This document shows positions 23,983 to 32,551 of a stretch of DNA of 64,000 nucleotides, piece after piece; the first letter of the stretch is position 1; every line of letters starts with the position of its first letter. The position numbers were made by a program, and so were the translations under genes. The DNA is from Synechococcus sp. KORDI-100. GTDB taxonomy: Bacteria > Cyanobacteriota > Cyanobacteriia > PCC-6307 > Cyanobiaceae. The notes below the pieces were generated by a model. That model was not told the DNA's origin and did no database searches. It saw only the letters and a list, made by a program, of their open reading frames with translations. The stretch covers positions 2,108,001-2,172,000 of the forward strand of contig NZ_CP006269.1 in NCBI RefSeq assembly GCF_000737535.1, given 5' to 3'.

Positions 23983-24500
23983 TCCGATCCCGGCAGCCGT
24001 TGCTGAAGCTCGAGCCTGAGCAGCGGCCGCTCGGAATCCTGTTCCAGATGCAGCGCCTCAACCTGGTCCAGCACCACACGGTTCTGGTAGGCACCCCGGC
24101 GGTTGGGCCGGCCCTGCAGATCAAACGAGGGGCCACAGCGCACCAGCACCTGGCGTCTCCAGATCGCCGACGGCGGCGCCCCCAGGCTGTACACCACCGC
24201 TGGTGAGCCATCAGCTGAATGGATGGCGAGAAGTGGTTGCCGTGTGCCGAGAGAACATGGCCATTGCGGATTCAAGGGCGGCCTCAGCTGCCAGTGATCC
24301 GCCTGGGCCAGGTCTGCTTTGAGCAACTGCAGGGTGCGACGCTGCAGGCGCCGTTGCTGCCAGCGCTGCGCCAGGGCACCGCTCTGAAGGGCATGACCAG
24401 CCAGGAGCTGCAGTGCCAGGCTGCAGATCAAGGCTCCAAGCCCTGCTGCCAGAAGCAGTTCCACCAGCGTGAAGCCGGTATCAACCCGTTCAGGTCTCAT
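23952..24500 (-). CDS. Prepilin-type minor pilin (PilW/GspJ-like)
   Basis: A 182-residue protein with a class III signal: short leader ending in Gly 9, then FTLVELLLAAGLGALICSLA with Glu at mature position 5. The globular part has paired Cys (PQWPCSL; VRCGPSF) and an Arg-rich helix. It is the last gene of a four-gene leftward operon with overlapping ends. Such minor pilins prime assembly of type IV pili and are processed by PilD. Confidence 0.8.
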   Translation of the reverse strand: MRPERVDTGFTLVELLLAAGLGALICSLALQLLAGHALQSGALAQRWQQRRLQRRTLQLLKADLAQADHWQLRPPLNPQWPCSLGTRQPLLAIHSADGSPAVVYSLGAPPSAIWRRQVLVRCGPSFDLQGRPNRRGAYQNRVVLDQVEALHLEQDSERPLLRLELQQRLPGSDQLLRSSAVG

Positions 24501-24993
24501 CAGGGGGCCGGCAACGGGAGCTGCTGAGGGCCTGGCCTGACGCGGTGGCGTAGTGACCCGTTCGCGTGATCCCCAACGGCAGGCTGATCACCAGACAGAC
24601 GCTGCGCTCCAGAGCTGGATGGGACAGCACCACCAAGCCGCCATCGAGCACCAGACCATTGCTGCTGAAACGCACCAGCTCCGGCAGGTTGCTGCGCAGC
24701 TGCACCGGGCTCTCTGCGGTTTCACTGAGACGTGTCACCCCGGCTCGGCAAACCGGCAGTGAGCCATGGCGAGGCGGATGCCAACCATCGGGACCCAGAC
24801 TGAGGCCACAGGGCTCCGCCTGGCGCTCAGCCGCCAGGCGTCCGCGATCCAGCCCAACCCGCAGCAGACGCAGGGCCGCATCCAGCTCCAGCTGTTCACG
24901 CTGAGGGCCCGGCGGAATCAAGGCCACACTCGCCAATACGCCAAGGAGCACGACAATCACGAGCAGTTCCACGAGGGTGAAACCGCGGGTCAT
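24490..24993 (-). CDS. Prepilin-type minor pilin (GspH/FimT-like)
   Basis: A 167-residue protein. The leader is only four residues (MTRG), followed by FTLVELLVIVVLLGVLASVA with Glu 5. The body (DAALRLLRVGLDRGRLAAE; CGLSLGPDGW) resembles FimT/GspH pseudopilins. It overlaps the genes on both sides by a few bases, so the four leftward pilins are translated as one unit. Confidence 0.8.
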   Translation of the reverse strand: MTRGFTLVELLVIVVLLGVLASVALIPPGPQREQLELDAALRLLRVGLDRGRLAAERQAEPCGLSLGPDGWHPPRHGSLPVCRAGVTRLSETAESPVQLRSNLPELVRFSSNGLVLDGGLVVLSHPALERSVCLVISLPLGITRTGHYATASGQALSSSRCRPPDET

Positions 24994-25409
24994 GGCTCCC
25001 CCTGCTCACAGAGCCCGAGGCCGGCTGGAGTGACGTACAGACGTCGCTTCAACCGCGGCTGACCGCCGGGTTGCCTCAGGGTCAGCTGCAGCCAGACACC
25101 ATCGCCAGCGGCATCAATGCTCAGCTCTGTGATCAGATCAGACGCATCAGCCTGAAGGGGCTCAAGCCGCTCCCTCAAGCGCGCAGCGTTGAAGCGGCAG
25201 GCATTCCCTGCAGCAAGGAGACGATCGCCGGGACCTCGGCTCAAGAGACGGCGCATGACCAGCAGATGTTCATCTGATCGATGCAGCATCTGCTGCAGAG
25301 TTTCGCCGCGACCGGCTGCTGCTGCAGCTCTGGACCAGCTTGAAACACTCACATGGCCACTGATGCCCAGCACCACGGCGGCCACGAGCACTTCGCTGAA
25401 GGTCATCAA
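24990..25409 (-). CDS. Minor pilin-like protein with atypical leader
   Basis: A 139-residue protein. The hydrophobic start MTFSEVLVAAVVLGISGHV resembles PilV-type pseudopilins and keeps a Glu near mature position 5, but there is no Gly at the cleavage position. TTG 25409 or the next ATG could be the start. The body contains one Cys pair candidate (NACRFN and LGLCEQG). It overlaps the flanking pilin genes by 4 bases on each side. Either a non-standard site is processed or this subunit is not cleaved. Confidence 0.65.
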   Translation of the reverse strand: MMTFSEVLVAAVVLGISGHVSVSSWSRAAAAAGRGETLQQMLHRSDEHLLVMRRLLSRGPGDRLLAAGNACRFNAARLRERLEPLQADASDLITELSIDAAGDGVWLQLTLRQPGGQPRLKRRLYVTPAGLGLCEQGEP

Positions 25410-25861
25410 CCCTGCCCTCCCAGCCAGGCCCCACCGGGGGAAACCTTCAGCAGCACGGTGGCCTCACCGAAATCAGGGCTGCTCAGAACCAGCTGGCCAT
25501 TGGTGCCGGTCGGTTGCCAATCCTTCAGGGTCCAGCGTTGGCCATCCACCTCACCCGAGAGCAGTTGCTGAGGATCTGCGCCACGGCAGTCATCAAGCTG
25601 GGACCAGTGGTCCGACGGCCAGGCCAGCAGGCACGCCTGCTCGGCGCGGCTGCGCTGGGCAAACTTCATTACTGCCGAGTGAATCGCATCGCTGCGCGAG
25701 GCGATCTGCCAGTGATGGCGACCCCGTTGCAGGCCATGCAATGCCAGGGTCTGCAACGAGAGGCTGCTGAGCAGCAGCAGCAAGGAGGTTGTCAGGGCCA
25801 GCGGCAGGGCAAAGCCCTGTTCAGCGTTTGTGGGCGGTGGCATCACCATGGCTTGAGTCAC
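25406..25861 (-). CDS. PilX-like minor pilin, first of leftward operon
   Basis: A 151-residue protein. A 16-residue leader ends EQG, followed by a hydrophobic helix (FALPLALTTSLLLLLSSLSL) without the usual Glu 5, as in PilX/GspK-type pilins. Two Cys (QACLLAW; DDCRGAD) may pair. It heads the leftward operon; the gap to the divergent response regulator gene is only ~40 bases, so promoters for both must overlap. Confidence 0.7.
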   Translation of the reverse strand: MTQAMVMPPPTNAEQGFALPLALTTSLLLLLSSLSLQTLALHGLQRGRHHWQIASRSDAIHSAVMKFAQRSRAEQACLLAWPSDHWSQLDDCRGADPQQLLSGEVDGQRWTLKDWQPTGTNGQLVLSSPDFGEATVLLKVSPGGAWLGGQG

Positions 25862-25901
25862 GAGGTAATGCTTCTGAGGGTTCCCCGCCCAAAGCGACTT
25901 A

Positions 25902-26639
25902 GTGTTGCCGTGTTGCCGCGAAGCCTTGCGAGACGAAGGGGCCCGCTTGCTGATCGTCGATGACGACCCGGAGCTGCTCCGCTTTCTGGTGCAAGAGCTT
26001 GCTGACGCGGGGTATCAGACCAGTGGTTGTGACAACGGTCAGGACGCCCTGCTGCGACTGCGGCAGGAACAGTTTCAGCTGGTGCTGCTGGATTGGACGT
26101 TGCCTGACTTTTCCGGCGTTGAAGTGTGCCGTCGGCTCAGAAGCAGCGGCAACACCACGCCGGTGCTGATGCTCACAGCAAGGGACGACGTCGACGAACG
26201 GGTCAACGCCCTTGATGCCGGCGTGGACGATTACCTCACCAAACCCTTCAACCTCAAGGAACTGCATGCGCGCGTGCGGGCCCGGCTGCGCAGTGGCAGT
26301 TATCAGCGATCCGACGACTCAGCATCAGAACAGCTAAGCCTCGGCGATCTGCAGATCCAGCTGATCGACCGACGCGTGACCCGAGGCGATCGTGAAATCT
26401 CTCTATCCCAACGGGAATTCGACCTGCTGCTTCATCTTGTGCGCCATGCCGATGCGGTGCAATCGCGCCAATCGATCCTCGAGGCCATCTGGGGTGCTCC
26501 GTTTGTGGGGGACCCCAACACCCTCGACGTCTACTTGGGTTACCTACGCAAAAAAGTCGAAGTCAGCGGCCAACCGCAGCTGCTGCACACGATCCGTGGC
26601 GCAGGCTTCATGGCGCGGGTGGGGGAGCCGAAGCCTTGA
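25902..26639 (+). CDS. OmpR-type response regulator
   Basis: About 236-245 residues. The receiver has the acidic pair in LLIVDDDPELL, the phospho-acceptor Asp in LLDWTLPDFSG and the Lys in YLTKPFN. A winged-helix DNA-binding domain follows (LSQREFDLLLHLVRHADAV; TLDVYLGYLRKKV; IRGAGFMAR). The start is uncertain: TTG 25902 or a TTG eight codons later. It faces the histidine kinase gene tail to tail with a 32-base overlap and is divergent from the minor-pilin operon, so control of the pilin genes is a reasonable inference. Confidence 0.88.
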   Translation: MLPCCREALRDEGARLLIVDDDPELLRFLVQELADAGYQTSGCDNGQDALLRLRQEQFQLVLLDWTLPDFSGVEVCRRLRSSGNTTPVLMLTARDDVDERVNALDAGVDDYLTKPFNLKELHARVRARLRSGSYQRSDDSASEQLSLGDLQIQLIDRRVTRGDREISLSQREFDLLLHLVRHADAVQSRQSILEAIWGAPFVGDPNTLDVYLGYLRKKVEVSGQPQLLHTIRGAGFMARVGEPKP

Positions 26640-27918
26640 AGCGCAACTGGAGGTCAGCCCCACCACCATCGCGATCCGCGATCCGCAAGTCAGCCTTCAT
26701 CGCCTCCATCAACAGCGTGACAGTGGCGAGGCCGATGCCACTACCGCGCGTGCCAACAGCACTGTGCCCCCGCTGAAAACGTTGCACCACAACGCTGCGT
26801 TCCGCAGCGGGAATGCCCCGCCCGCGATCGAGCACATGCAGCACCACATCTCCGTTGGCAGCATCCAGATCGGCAGCCAACAGAACAGCAGCGGAGGAAT
26901 ATTTCAGGGCGTTATCGATCAGCACTGCCAGGCTTTGGTGCAAGCGGGCGGCATCGACACGAATCAAAGGCATTGCTTTAGCGCTGGCCGCAGCCAGTTG
27001 AAGACGCTCCGGCGCCAGTGCTTGCAAGCGCTCAAAGGCCTCCACCAACACCTGTTCGGGATCGATCAACTGCATTTCCAGCTGCAACCGGCCCGAATCA
27101 CTTCGAGCGAAATCCAACAACACGCGCACCAGTTCACCCATCCGATGCGCCTCTGAGGCGATCAGCCCCGCCGAAGCAGCGGATGGATGCGGCAACGACG
27201 CCCGATCAAGCCGCTGGGCTTGGGCAGAAATCACCGAAATCGGGGTGCGCAACTCATGGGCCACACCATCAACGAATGTGCGTTCGCGACTCCAGGCTTC
27301 CGCCAAACGGGTCTGCAACCCGTTGAAGGCAAGGACGATCACGCGCAGTTCCTCTGGTTGATGGCTGGGATTCAGCATGCGATCCCCGAGACGATCCGCT
27401 TCCAAGCTGTTGAGTTGATCCTTCAAATCGCCGAGGGGCAGCACCAGCCCGCGACGAAGCACCAGACGCAGCAGGAAGGAGGTGAACAACATTGAGGCAC
27501 CGGCAGCTGCCACCAGCAGCAGTTGATCAATCCGGTCCTGCTTGATTTGCGATGTGACGTTCTGGCGTACCTCAACAAGTCGTGAGCGGCCCGCGATCGA
27601 AAGCCAACGGCGACTGACCATCCACTGTTCACCAACTCTGCCATTGGTCAGCTCGGGAGAATGTGGCTGTCCCGCCTCGAGCAGCGACACCTCAATACCC
27701 AAAGCCTGTTCGATGGGCTCCAGGCCGGGACGAGCGCGAAGCTGCTCGCTGATGGCGTCCACCAACTGCTGATGGTCGCGTTGACGATCAACCTGTCGAA
27801 AGGCGCTGCCGATCAACAACAACAGGCTGTAACCCGCCACCACAGCAAGCAACGAGGTGGACTGCAGCCAGATCCGCAACGACGGAAGCGACCGTGGCCT
27901 TATTGATGCTGAGAACAA
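26608..27918 (-). CDS. Membrane sensor histidine kinase
   Basis: About 436 residues from TTG 27918; a TTG 13 codons later is possible and no ATG fits. Two membrane helices (~18-36 and ~130-152) enclose a ~90-residue periplasmic domain. HAMP-like sequence leads to the H box VDGVAHELRTPISVISAQ. The ATPase has AVLIDNALKYSS, LDRGRGIP and GSGIGLATVTLLM. It overlaps the response regulator gene in convergent orientation and diverges from the pilA-like gene at 28031, which supports a dedicated system for this pilin locus. Confidence 0.87.
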   Translation of the reverse strand: MFSASIRPRSLPSLRIWLQSTSLLAVVAGYSLLLLIGSAFRQVDRQRDHQQLVDAISEQLRARPGLEPIEQALGIEVSLLEAGQPHSPELTNGRVGEQWMVSRRWLSIAGRSRLVEVRQNVTSQIKQDRIDQLLLVAAAGASMLFTSFLLRLVLRRGLVLPLGDLKDQLNSLEADRLGDRMLNPSHQPEELRVIVLAFNGLQTRLAEAWSRERTFVDGVAHELRTPISVISAQAQRLDRASLPHPSAASAGLIASEAHRMGELVRVLLDFARSDSGRLQLEMQLIDPEQVLVEAFERLQALAPERLQLAAASAKAMPLIRVDAARLHQSLAVLIDNALKYSSAAVLLAADLDAANGDVVLHVLDRGRGIPAAERSVVVQRFQRGHSAVGTRGSGIGLATVTLLMEAMKADLRIADRDGGGADLQLRFKASAPPPAP

Positions 27919-27919
27919 A

Positions 27920-27958
27920 CCTAAGAACCCTCTTAGGGAAGCTTTAGCGATTCTTCCC
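27920..27958. promoter_or_regulatory. Inverted repeats between kinase and pilA
   Basis: CCTAAGA-ACCC-TCTTAGG (27920-27937) is a perfect 7-bp inverted repeat, and an overlapping AGGGAA/TTCCCT pair spans 27935-27959. They occupy the divergent promoter region of the kinase and the major pilin. An operator for the neighbouring response regulator is plausible but unproven; no T-run is present, so a terminator is unlikely. Confidence 0.5.
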
Positions 27959-28030
27959 TGACAACACCAATGGGAGTGGAAATGATTGGGATGTCCGCAC
28001 CACCGGTGCCCTAATCCAACCAACTTTTCC

Positions 28031-28486
28031 ATGACCTCCCTCAATTCCAAGCTTCAGCTGGCGCTGATCAACCGCAAAAAGCGCCGCAACTTGCTCGAGA
28101 AGGGCTTCACTCTTGTAGAGCTGATGATCGTAATCGTGATCGTTGGCATCCTGTCAGCAGTGGCCTTGCCTAATTTCTTGAATCAAACCAAGAAAGCTAG
28201 ACTTACCGAAGCAAAGACAATCATAAGCGCAGGTCTCAAACAAGCCAACATGCTTTACCTCGAGGGAAATGCAGTTGCAGCAGGCTCAACAACTGCTTGC
28301 GATGATATTGAAGTTCCTGCAGCACCCCAAAACGACTGGGCATACACATGCACTCCAACTGCAACTGACATGACTATCTCCGCAGCAGGGGTAGCGGACT
28401 CCACAAATGATGGTGTTGGCTCAGGGGATTGGGTTATGACCTACTCAACAGGTGTCGTCACAGAAGGTACACCTACTGGCCTGTAA
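28031..28486 (+). CDS. Type IV major pilin-like protein (PilA)
   Basis: A 151-residue prepilin. A long basic leader (24 residues, containing NRKKRR) ends at Gly 25, followed by FTLVELMIVIVIVGILSAVA with Glu 5 and the typical hydrophobic alpha1 helix (FLNQTKKARLTEAK continues it). The globular head has two Cys (TTACDDI; YTCTPT), probably a disulfide loop. ATG 28031 is used; the upstream in-frame TTG at 27986 adds no leader-like sequence. A hairpin follows the stop. By structure and isolation it is the best candidate for a main fibre subunit in this window. Confidence 0.9.
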   Translation: MTSLNSKLQLALINRKKRRNLLEKGFTLVELMIVIVIVGILSAVALPNFLNQTKKARLTEAKTIISAGLKQANMLYLEGNAVAAGSTTACDDIEVPAAPQNDWAYTCTPTATDMTISAAGVADSTNDGVGSGDWVMTYSTGVVTEGTPTGL

Positions 28487-28501
28487 GCTAGTCGGATCAG
28501 T

Positions 28502-28534
28502 GTAGGCGTTAGAAAAGCAATTCCTAATGCCTAC
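28502..28534 (+). terminator. Stem-loop after pilA-like gene
   Basis: GTAGGCGTTAG (28502-28512) pairs with CTAATGCCTAC (28524-28534), 11 bp with one G-T pair. It starts 15 bases after the pilin stop. No strong T-run follows, so it may stabilise an abundant monocistronic mRNA rather than act as a strict terminator. Confidence 0.6.
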
Positions 28535-28822
28535 TTCTGATGCAAATATTCTACCGACAAAGAAATATACGATTCGCACATAAACACTTCTATTTCAATA
28601 CTGAACTTATAAATCAGCAAGCACACGTTCAGGAACCTAAGCTGTAAGATCATTTTTGAGCAAGCGCAACAATCAACTTTATGAAATCACAGGTTATAGT
28701 ATTTCAATAAATAACTTTATCCAGTACTTCCAGTGTAAAAAGCGTTTACCAGCGACTACAACAGTTATTCAACCTGAACTATTAAATCAAAACAAGCAGC
28801 TTTCGCTTTTAATTTGCATGCA

Positions 28823-28857
28823 AAAGGATAAAGGATAAAGGGTAAAGACTAAAGGAT
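28823..28857. repeat. Five tandem AAAGGAT-type heptamers
   Basis: AAAGGAT, AAAGGAT, AAAGGGT, AAAGACT, AAAGGAT in direct succession, three exact copies and two variants. Tandem heptamers are known in filamentous cyanobacteria as short tandemly repeated repetitive sequences. This may be slipped-strand expansion in non-coding DNA. Confidence 0.7.
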
Positions 28858-28928
28858 ATTAGACTCCCCATCTTGATATTATCGCTCCAGCCGATCAATT
28901 CAGAGCATAAAATTTAATAACACCATCT

Positions 28929-29372
28929 CTATGTATCCACATTTGGGCAACCTTGAAAGCTTCTTAAAACAATAATAGAATCTACTTTAGGGAAAATTTC
29001 ATAGAAACACTCAAGACGCCAAAGCCCAGTCATAAACACATTAGCCAAACACTGGTGATTAATAAATACATAAGCGCCCAAAAGCTCTAGCTCAGTGACG
29101 CAGTATCTACTTGGCGCTTCGACCAATTAACAACTATCAGGATTCGCAGCACTAAGAAGTATCACTCCAGCAACCCACCAATCTTCACAAGTCATATCAT
29201 GCATAAATTCGAAACAAGATTCACTCATGCGAAAACATTCAGCCAGAAATTCTTTATAAATACTGACTTGTCTTCTTGCAATTACCCCTCTCAATAGACA
29301 ACAACACTCGGAAATCAAACAGGAAGCTAGTAGCTCCATTATTTGACCAGTAAAATTCTTGCAATCAATCAA
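28929..29372 (-). pseudogene. Cys-rich reading frame broken by one TAA
   Basis: Two frames, 29127-29372 (81 residues) and 28929-29126 (65 residues), are in the same phase and separated only by a TAA at 29127-29129. Read together they give ~147 residues rich in Cys and aromatic residues (LISECCCLLRG; ESCFEFMHDMTCEDWWVAG; LWRLECFYEIF). Composition is protein-like throughout, which suggests a gene recently lost by a nonsense change, or read through. The family is not recognised. Confidence 0.4.
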
Positions 29373-29772
29373 TTTAATACATTAATGCGGTTAAAAATCG
29401 GGACAATATTTCAGCTTTCGCGAGAAGAATGCATCAACTAGCAGAAAATATTCTTTATACCAGAAAAATTATTTCGCCGACTGCGCGTTTACAACACAAC
29501 GGACAATTGCAATGTGATGGTTTTAATCTTAGCAAAGACAATGACGCCTTATGGTTACACCGATTCTAAAATCGCAACAATTACTTCAACATCAAGACCG
29601 CCTCAGGTTTGCAGACTTGAGCAGAAATTTGACGAATATACGTGAAATTACGCATCCAAAGTTAATTGTTCTGGCAAAAAACCTCTCCTTCACGTTTAAT
29701 AGCATGAAGAGAGCGCCCTAGCTTAAGCAAGCTGTAGTTCGACCCGATATTCTCACCAACCTTTCACCCCAA

Positions 29773-30345
29773 GTGGTGTCAACAGGTTTGTTTCGCATTA
29801 AACTGAAGAAAAGAGTTGCCCTTAGTCAAGTGACCACCAAGCAGACAGCAATAAAAGGATTCACCCTTACTGAAATGCTGGTTGCTGTCGCAATTCTAGG
29901 CATTCTCAGTGGCTTCGCAATACCGGCTTACATAAGCAATATTCACAAAACCTGCCAAACAGAAGTTGCCAACATCCTCAGTATTCTCTCTTCGACAGTG
30001 AGCTCGTACAAAGACATCAACGGAATACAGCCCGCAACATGGCTTGATCTCAGCGAAGTGACTGTCGTCATGACCGAAGCAGGCCCTGCCAATGCCGATG
30101 ATGGCAATCTCACTGAAGCAATCACCACGCCTGCCTGCGATTACACAATCAGCAAATCCTCAGATGATCCTTCGGGTTTGTTCACCTTCACAGCGTCACC
30201 GGACGCAGAGACTGGGGAGAAAGCTGAGTTCAATGCCATGTCCTGCATCGATCTCAATAACGGAGCAAGTGATTTGAAGCTGGGGCGTCGCGACGCCGAA
30301 GGCGCTGTCACAGCAGAGGCATTGACCTGCAGACGAGAGTCATGA
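29773..30345 (+). CDS. Prepilin-type protein
   Basis: A 190-residue prepilin. A basic leader ends at Gly 29, then FTLTEMLVAVAILGILSGFA with Glu 5. The head has Cys in HKTCQTE, PACDYT, MSCIDL and LTCRRES; four Cys allow two disulfides. GTG 29773 or GTG 29776 is the start. Its stop overlaps the start of the 681-residue gene (ATGA). This is the first gene of the long rightward minor-pilin series. Confidence 0.85.
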   Translation: MVSTGLFRIKLKKRVALSQVTTKQTAIKGFTLTEMLVAVAILGILSGFAIPAYISNIHKTCQTEVANILSILSSTVSSYKDINGIQPATWLDLSEVTVVMTEAGPANADDGNLTEAITTPACDYTISKSSDDPSGLFTFTASPDAETGEKAEFNAMSCIDLNNGASDLKLGRRDAEGAVTAEALTCRRES

Positions 30346-32387
30346 AAAACTTCATACGTCTTTCAAAATCAAATCGAGTCTTAAAAAGACTTCATAAGGA
30401 CGAACAAGGTGTCTCCCTTGTCATCTCTCTGTTGATGGGCGTGATCCTGATCACAGGTGCAACAGGATTGCTGATACGACAACTGACAGCCAAAAAGTTG
30501 GCAAGTTCTGAAAGCTATCAACAGATGGCTGAAACAGCGGCCAGTAATGGATTCAATCGGATTCTCGCTGTTTTGAACAACGCCAGCACATCCGAGTATC
30601 GCGGCTTTCTTTTCACAGAAAACAACAATCCGAATAACGATTGGTTATGGCAACAACCCTATTCCAAGGGTCAGTTCTGTTCCGGTCTTTCAGGTTTGCC
30701 GGACTATCGAGATGCCAATGGAAAAACAGCTCCCGAGCCCGACGCCAATGGGAACCCTACGTTGCCCTGGCCGGCCAGTGAGACGGGATACAAACTCAAT
30801 GAGGAAACACTCCGCGGCGATAACATCGGCGACGTCGTCACCAGTTACCGCCTCAGGAGCTACAACAGCACCTACTCAGAAGGTAAGGGAGAAGGGACCT
30901 TTGAAGTGGAGGGATTTGTACGAAGGGTGCAGGATGACGAAGAATCAGTGCTGGCTCGTGCTCGCCTGACGCGCTCTCTCCAACTTAAGTCAGGGATTGC
31001 ACGTCCGCAGGACTGGGGTGTCTTGGCAGCCCAATCCTCTAATGCTTTAGGTGGGGGCTCAGGAACAGACATTACGATTAACGGCCCCGGACGATTTGTC
31101 TGGTTCACCCAGTCTGCCAATACAGATCTTTGCAATCAGTCGTTTACAAGTATTCAAGGTGAGATCACACAAGTTGTCTGGCCGATACTGCGCGGAGCCG
31201 ACACAGCATTCATCCCGGCGTCATCGGCCTATAGTCGTGATAAATCGAGCTTCGACAGTGTATCAATCAACTCAAATCAGTACTATCGTGTCTGGACAAT
31301 TGATGATACAGCGTCCAGTTGCGGTTTCGTTGTCTGCACAAGCCCTGGCGAGAACGGAAGCCTCATCAGGGCTGACATTACAGCCAACCCTTCTCTGACG
31401 ATCAACGAAGAAGACAATCAAGATCCTGCTTCAGGGCAAGCAGATATCGATTACAAGACATTCCAAAGAAGTAACGGCTATTTCAGAATAGGAACATGCA
31501 AAGACAACAATAATCCAGAAGCAAACTGTCGTTCCGATGATACAAACAGCAATTTCTGGCAGTGGTCAAGTTGGAAAACTTGGAGAAGCGGCATTCCTGG
31601 TAGAACCATCAAGCGCTGGCGCTGGAAAGACCAACAAGCTGGCATCAAAGAAATTGGAACGTGTAACCGCAGCAATGCCAGCCAGTGCAAAATGAACAGA
31701 AACAATCACTGGACTTGGCAACAGGTTGCAACACAGACAGACAATATTAATGACGATTCAACAAGCACTGATACACCCAAAATCGTGAAGATTGACAGCA
31801 GCGATATCTGTCAAGACAACGATTCCGGTGATTGTCATCTCTATATTCAACGGCTCAATCTTACCACGAATACAAATATCTTTATCAAAAACGACACCCG
31901 CGCTGTTGTCCTTCACCTGAATGTCGATGACAGTGTGTCCCTGGGGAACGAAACCTATTTTCTGGGTTCCGGCAGCAAGCTTTGTGGTGTCAACTCCTTA
32001 GCCAATCGGGGAAGCGAGCAGATGCCGTCTTGCAACCTGGATCCTGTCAGGCTTGTGATCACGCAAGACGGCGATACGGAACGACGTTCATGCCCAACTG
32101 TCAAAGACGCTAAGGATTTTGGATTTGAGGGCAACAGCCTCCCGGCCGCCTGGGTCTCAATGAACACCGGCCGAGTTCGAACACAAGACGTGCAAACAAG
32201 AGGCGTGATCTGGGCGAGTTCACTTTGTTCAGAAGGCGATCTTACTGTGACCAGTCAAGACAGTGATGGCAATGCCTACGTCGAACAGGCCAAAGATTAC
32301 TGGAACTTTGGAGAATCAGAAGGCGTTGGGCGCAGAATCGTCCGTGGGATTCGAGGCAGTGGCTTCGATATTTTCAAACGCTGGTAG
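30342..32387 (+). CDS. Very large PilX-like pilin-associated protein
   Basis: A 681-residue protein. The N-terminus is PilX_N-like: a leader ending EQG (~23), a hydrophobic helix (VSLVISLLMGVILITGATG) and an amphipathic continuation (SYQQMAETAASNGFNRILA). The remaining ~600 residues are mostly beta-rich, Asn/Ser/Asp-rich and carry many Cys in the second half (GTCKDNNNPEANC; CQDNDSGDC). Typical PilX proteins are under 250 residues, so this is a small anchor with a large cargo, suited to a pilus tip. It is coupled to the preceding prepilin gene. Confidence 0.75.
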   Translation: MKNFIRLSKSNRVLKRLHKDEQGVSLVISLLMGVILITGATGLLIRQLTAKKLASSESYQQMAETAASNGFNRILAVLNNASTSEYRGFLFTENNNPNNDWLWQQPYSKGQFCSGLSGLPDYRDANGKTAPEPDANGNPTLPWPASETGYKLNEETLRGDNIGDVVTSYRLRSYNSTYSEGKGEGTFEVEGFVRRVQDDEESVLARARLTRSLQLKSGIARPQDWGVLAAQSSNALGGGSGTDITINGPGRFVWFTQSANTDLCNQSFTSIQGEITQVVWPILRGADTAFIPASSAYSRDKSSFDSVSINSNQYYRVWTIDDTASSCGFVVCTSPGENGSLIRADITANPSLTINEEDNQDPASGQADIDYKTFQRSNGYFRIGTCKDNNNPEANCRSDDTNSNFWQWSSWKTWRSGIPGRTIKRWRWKDQQAGIKEIGTCNRSNASQCKMNRNNHWTWQQVATQTDNINDDSTSTDTPKIVKIDSSDICQDNDSGDCHLYIQRLNLTTNTNIFIKNDTRAVVLHLNVDDSVSLGNETYFLGSGSKLCGVNSLANRGSEQMPSCNLDPVRLVITQDGDTERRSCPTVKDAKDFGFEGNSLPAAWVSMNTGRVRTQDVQTRGVIWASSLCSEGDLTVTSQDSDGNAYVEQAKDYWNFGESEGVGRRIVRGIRGSGFDIFKRW

Positions 32388-32536
32388 ATCCTTGTAACTG
32401 CAAGGCCTCTCATTCTTCATTCAGATAATTCATAGCGACTGATCACAGGCCCATAGCTGAAGGCTCAGATCAATCACGTCTCCAACGAAGACACTAAAGG
32501 GACAGGAAGAAAGATCGACATCCATCCCGTCACCTC

Positions 32537-32542
32537 AGGAGG
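32537..32542 (+). promoter_or_regulatory. Ribosome binding site setting a TTG start
   Basis: AGGAGG, nine bases before TTG 32552. It supports TTG as the start of the next prepilin gene, which has no ATG before its signal motif. Confidence 0.65.
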
Positions 32543-32551
32543 TGAGCTTCG

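Larger units (their letters stand above)
28535..29772. other. AT-rich intergenic stretch in pilin locus
   Basis: About 1.2 kb, strongly AT-rich compared with the rest of the window. It holds heptamer repeats (28823-28857) and one interrupted minus-strand frame (28929-29372). A short plus-strand frame (28656-28838) has no protein-like features. The last ~400 bases hold nothing I can name apart from the presumed promoter of the next prepilin gene. The stretch looks like decayed or foreign DNA. Confidence 0.6.

Noticed and set aside
28656-28838. Plus-strand open frame of 60 residues after pilA
   Set aside because: TTG start without ribosome site in AT-rich DNA; the peptide runs into the heptamer repeats.
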